A stretch of DNA of 33,345 nucleotides from Chromera velia (Eukaryota; Sar; Chromeraceae), in contig JAHBMJ010001189.1 of NCBI GenBank assembly GCA_018398765.1, forward strand, positions 728-34,072. The letters run 5' to 3'. The translations under genes were made by a program, and so were the position numbers. Position 1 is the stretch's first letter; each line of letters opens with the position of its first letter. This document shows, in pieces, positions 31,380-33,345 of this stretch. The notes under the pieces are model-generated. The model saw nothing but the letters and a program-made list of their open reading frames with translations, ran no database searches and was not told the origin of the DNA.

Positions 31380-32267
31380 CACGGAGGAGGGGGGGATCAA
31401 CGAGAAAAAAATCAATCAGAGTGTGACTTCTACCTTTCTAGAGGAAGGTGCAGTCACGTGAGAAAGAGCGTGCTTCCCCACTCCAAGCGGGGGCAGAACC
31501 ATCAATGCAGAGACCATTTAAAGGGAGAAGATTCGTTAGTTCACAGAGTTTTAAAAGAGAACGGCCCTGCTGATCAACTTTTCGGTTGCAAGACGAAGTA
31601 CGGATTACTCCCGATATATTCTCTTCCTGAATGATTCCATTCTCATCTTGTACCCCCCTATCCCAAGTAATTCCTTTTGGCAGCTCATCGGAGATGTGAG
31701 CGTTGAAATCATCAGTCACAATTCTCCTTTCCCCTAGAAGAACTTCCAACAATGCATCTATCAGGCGCTCCCAGTGGCTTAGATCCCCGCCTGCCTCCCC
31801 TCTCCCAGTAGACCGTCCGTGTAGCACATATATACTCCAAACACATGCAGAATAGAGGACTTGCTGTGTGCATCGAATCCACCAACATACAATGATGCAC
31901 GCAGCATGGATGGGCCGACCAGTTTGATCTCAGGCCTTAGTCGGCCTCTCAATGATTTCCAAATTACGATAGCGACCCCTTCGGTATCCTTGTCCTGTTC
32001 TAATGCTTCCTTCCTGCCTCTACCACTTCCTCCTCCTCCAAGGTGCTGTCTAACCCATTCTCGATGGGAGAAATTCTTGCCTGAATGAAGAAGGTATTCA
32101 AGAGGGCGCGTGGGGGACTGTGTTTCTGTCAAAATTACCACATCAAACTCCTCAAGCCAGGCAAACAGACTGCCATCACTCTCTACGCTGTCTAAGAGAC
32201 CTTTCACGTTGAGCATGGCAATTCTGAGCCCCGCTATTGATCTTACAGAAATCAATTCTTTCAACAC
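31380..32267 (-). pseudogene. APE-type endonuclease domain of the right LINE
   Basis: LRIAMLNVKGLL and FDVVILTETQ carry the N-terminal Asn and Glu motifs. DDFNAHI matches the GDFNAH motif with Gly replaced by Asp. HTLIDFFLV followed later by RLDHAAVS matches the C-terminal SDH region. A frameshift in a G-rich stretch near 31780-31820 and a TAG at 31438-31440 interrupt it. Confidence 0.8.
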
Positions 32268-32479
32268 AACACCCCTACTGGCTAGGCAAGCTGAAGCAGA
32301 AGCAGAAGCAGATATACATGCCGATGAAGAACTTCAAGAAAAAGAAGAAGAAGATGAGGACGAAGAAAGACCTTGTCCTTTTCCCTTCTTTCTCTGCCCT
32401 TTTTTTGTCACCTTCCCCCGTTTAGTCTTTCCATTGTTTCCCTCACAGCTCGTGTTCTTTATTGGGGACTCAAGGGGCC

Positions 32480-32720
32480 GCCAACCATGTAGGTTTCGAC
32501 ATTTGTCTCCTTTCGAGCACCCCACACAAGGAGTACCATTCTTTATACACACTTGCAGCCAGCACAAGTATTGGAGCCATGACACCGGCATGCACATCTG
32601 GTAGACGGTTAGACGGAGGAGATGGGGGAAGCAGTCTGGGGGGACAGAGCCGAAGGGTCGTGGTTTTTACATTTGTCTTTGCCCATATAGCAGTTAGTAC
32701 AGTGGGTTCCGTTTAAGGTA
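32480..32720 (-). pseudogene. Cys/His zinc-finger region at the N-terminus of the right LINE
   Basis: Two similar fingers are seen: NGTHCTNCYMGKDKCKNH (about 32670) and NGTPCVGCSKGDKCRNLH (about 32510). They share NGTxCxxCxxGDKCxN and resemble CCCH-type fingers. They lie in different frames, so one indel separates them. The second is in frame with the endonuclease except for a TGA near 32334, so the element may encode finger and endonuclease in one protein. Confidence 0.65.
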
Positions 32721-32735
32721 CCCAGGTCCCATGGC

Positions 32736-32863
32736 GGAAACGAACATGTTCGGATCCGCGGAAAAATTGCACTTTTCCGCATGCGCAGATCCGAACAGTG
32801 AGCAATTCCGCGTAGCATATTGCACTTCCAAACACTGTTCGTTTCCACGTTCGAACACTGTTC
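32736..32863. promoter_or_regulatory. Palindrome cluster upstream of the terminal ORF
   Basis: GGAAACGAACA (32736-32746) is inverted at 32836-32846. GTTCGGATC (32748-32756) pairs with GATCCGAAC (32788-32796), and inside it GCGGAAAA pairs with TTTTCCGC around a 7-base loop. GAACATGTTC (32742-32751) and GAACACTGTTC (32853-32863) are palindromes with the same half-site. This could be a small foldback element or operator-like sites for the ORF starting at 32909. Confidence 0.5.
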
Positions 32864-32908
32864 AGATCCACACCTTCACTCTTCACTCTTCACTCCCATC
32901 ATGAGACG

Positions 32909-33345
32909 ATGGATCCGTACAGAGCATATGCCGAAACAGCTCTCACTCAGTGGTTACGCTTTCGGACGTCCTCTATTGGTCTTCGTGAGCAAATTCGTGC
33001 TTTCAACGATGTGAGACAGTTTGAAAAGAAGCCTCCCGTGACAACAGCTTTCTCTCGGCAATCAAACGATGCCACTCGTCAGGTGGAGAGCTGGCTGTCT
33101 GAATTTATTCCCGTTCCCCAAATAACAGAAAGTGTTTCTATCTCTGAAAGGGTTCTTGATCCTTACTTTAAGAAAAACAAAGTAGTGAGAGCTGAGGCTG
33201 GAGAGGAGACGGTGCCTATCTTCTCTTTGAAGACTCACTTGCAGCTTCTCTCAAAGTTTACCTCTTTCCGCAAGGAGCTCCAGGCCTACTTCGAGTACAA
33301 GCGAGGCTTTTTAGAGAGGGGGGAGGACTCGGATGGAGTGTATCG
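32909..33345 (+). CDS. Uncharacterised protein, 3' end outside the window
   Basis: The ATG at 32909 opens 145 codons that run without a stop to the window edge. The product starts MDPYRAYAETALTQWLRF and is mostly helical and charged (VESWLSEFIPVPQ, LKTHLQLLSKFTSFRKEL, AYFEYKRGFLERGED). No domain is recognised. Codon composition is balanced and unlike the low-complexity shadows elsewhere, which supports real coding. It could be the first exon of a gene or part of another mobile element. A different-frame ATG at 32901 gives only a short ORF. Confidence 0.55.
   Translation, partial: MDPYRAYAETALTQWLRFRTSSIGLREQIRAFNDVRQFEKKPPVTTAFSRQSNDATRQVESWLSEFIPVPQITESVSISERVLDPYFKKNKVVRAEAGEETVPIFSLKTHLQLLSKFTSFRKELQAYFEYKRGFLERGEDSDGVY

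Larger units (their letters stand above)
28246..32720 (-). mobile_element. Near full-length non-LTR retrotransposon (LINE), inactivated
   Basis: On the minus strand the order is: two Cys/His fingers (about 32480-32720), a low-complexity Lys/Ser linker, an APE-type endonuclease (32267 to about 31380: MLNVKGLLDS, VVILTETQ, DDFNAHI, HTLIDFFLV), a linker, reverse transcriptase (about 30180-28900), and a C-terminal Cys/His knuckle (CPVCRGKVDDLLHRLTEC). Most of it shares one frame, broken by TGA near 32334, a frameshift near 31780-31820, TAG 31438, TAA 30196, TAG 30010, TAG 28834 and TGA 28486. It ends at TAA near 28246. The insertion lies between two plus-strand coding regions. The copy cannot be autonomous as sequenced. 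Confidence 0.9.

Noticed and set aside
28246-31440. Reassignment of TAG to Gln, because several LINE stops are TAG
   Set aside because: TAA, TGA and a frameshift also interrupt the same element, and host genes here end with TAG or TGA. Ordinary decay explains it.
32742-32863. Vertebrate-type steroid receptor elements (GAACAnnnTGTTC)
   Set aside because: The resemblance is only to the half-site; spacing is 0 or 1, and such receptors are not expected in this type of organism.

Overview
The window reads as nuclear DNA of a photosynthetic or starch-storing protist, most likely an alveolate close to the chromerids (Chromera/Vitrella type). The evidence is many short GT-AG introns, simple repeats and an assembly gap, non-LTR retrotransposons, starch-binding CBM20 domains, and a MORN-SAM-TKL kinase-like gene whose layout recalls apicomplexan TKL3. 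The organism call is inference; the gene structures were read by hand from splice sites and reading-frame phase.

Left part (1-6221): two genes stand head to head, one on the minus strand (2507 to 137) and one on the plus strand (3991 to 5740). Each encodes an N-terminal CBM20-like starch-binding domain, a low-complexity Ser/Arg linker, and a C-terminal array of 18-residue units with the pattern C-x-H-G-x5-C-x2-C-G-G (12 units in the left gene, 9 in the right). Their 3' halves and 3' flanks form a large inverted duplication, while the CBM20 halves have diverged. A 100-bp tandem duplication interrupts the frame of the left gene. A 67-nt G-rich intron explains the apparent frameshift of the right gene. 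A small third array follows at 5805-6221.

Middle (6222-12623): this is mostly intergenic, partly AT-rich DNA with microsatellites and a 5'-truncated, stop-containing LINE (10177-about 12210, minus strand).

Large gene (23979 to 12624, minus strand): about 19 exons encode roughly 1,560 residues. In order they carry a possible N-myristoylation signal (MGNVLAV), MORN repeats, linkers, a SAM domain, a TKL-type kinase domain and a His/Gln-rich tail. The kinase domain keeps the VAVK lysine but has HLN for HRD, DFA for DFG, no alpha-C glutamate and no clear glycine loop, so it is probably a pseudokinase. One splice acceptor lies inside a 61-bp tandem repeat that copies the acceptor several times.

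Right part (24500-33345): a 1.6-kb DNA transposon-like element has 14-bp terminal inverted repeats and an 8-bp target-site duplication (24508-26110). It is followed by a multi-exon plus-strand orphan gene with an F-box-like start (26234-28138), a nearly full-length but broken LINE on the minus strand (about 28246-32720) with CCCH-like zinc fingers, endonuclease and reverse transcriptase, and a palindrome-rich spacer. An uncharacterised plus-strand ORF (32909 onward) runs off the end.
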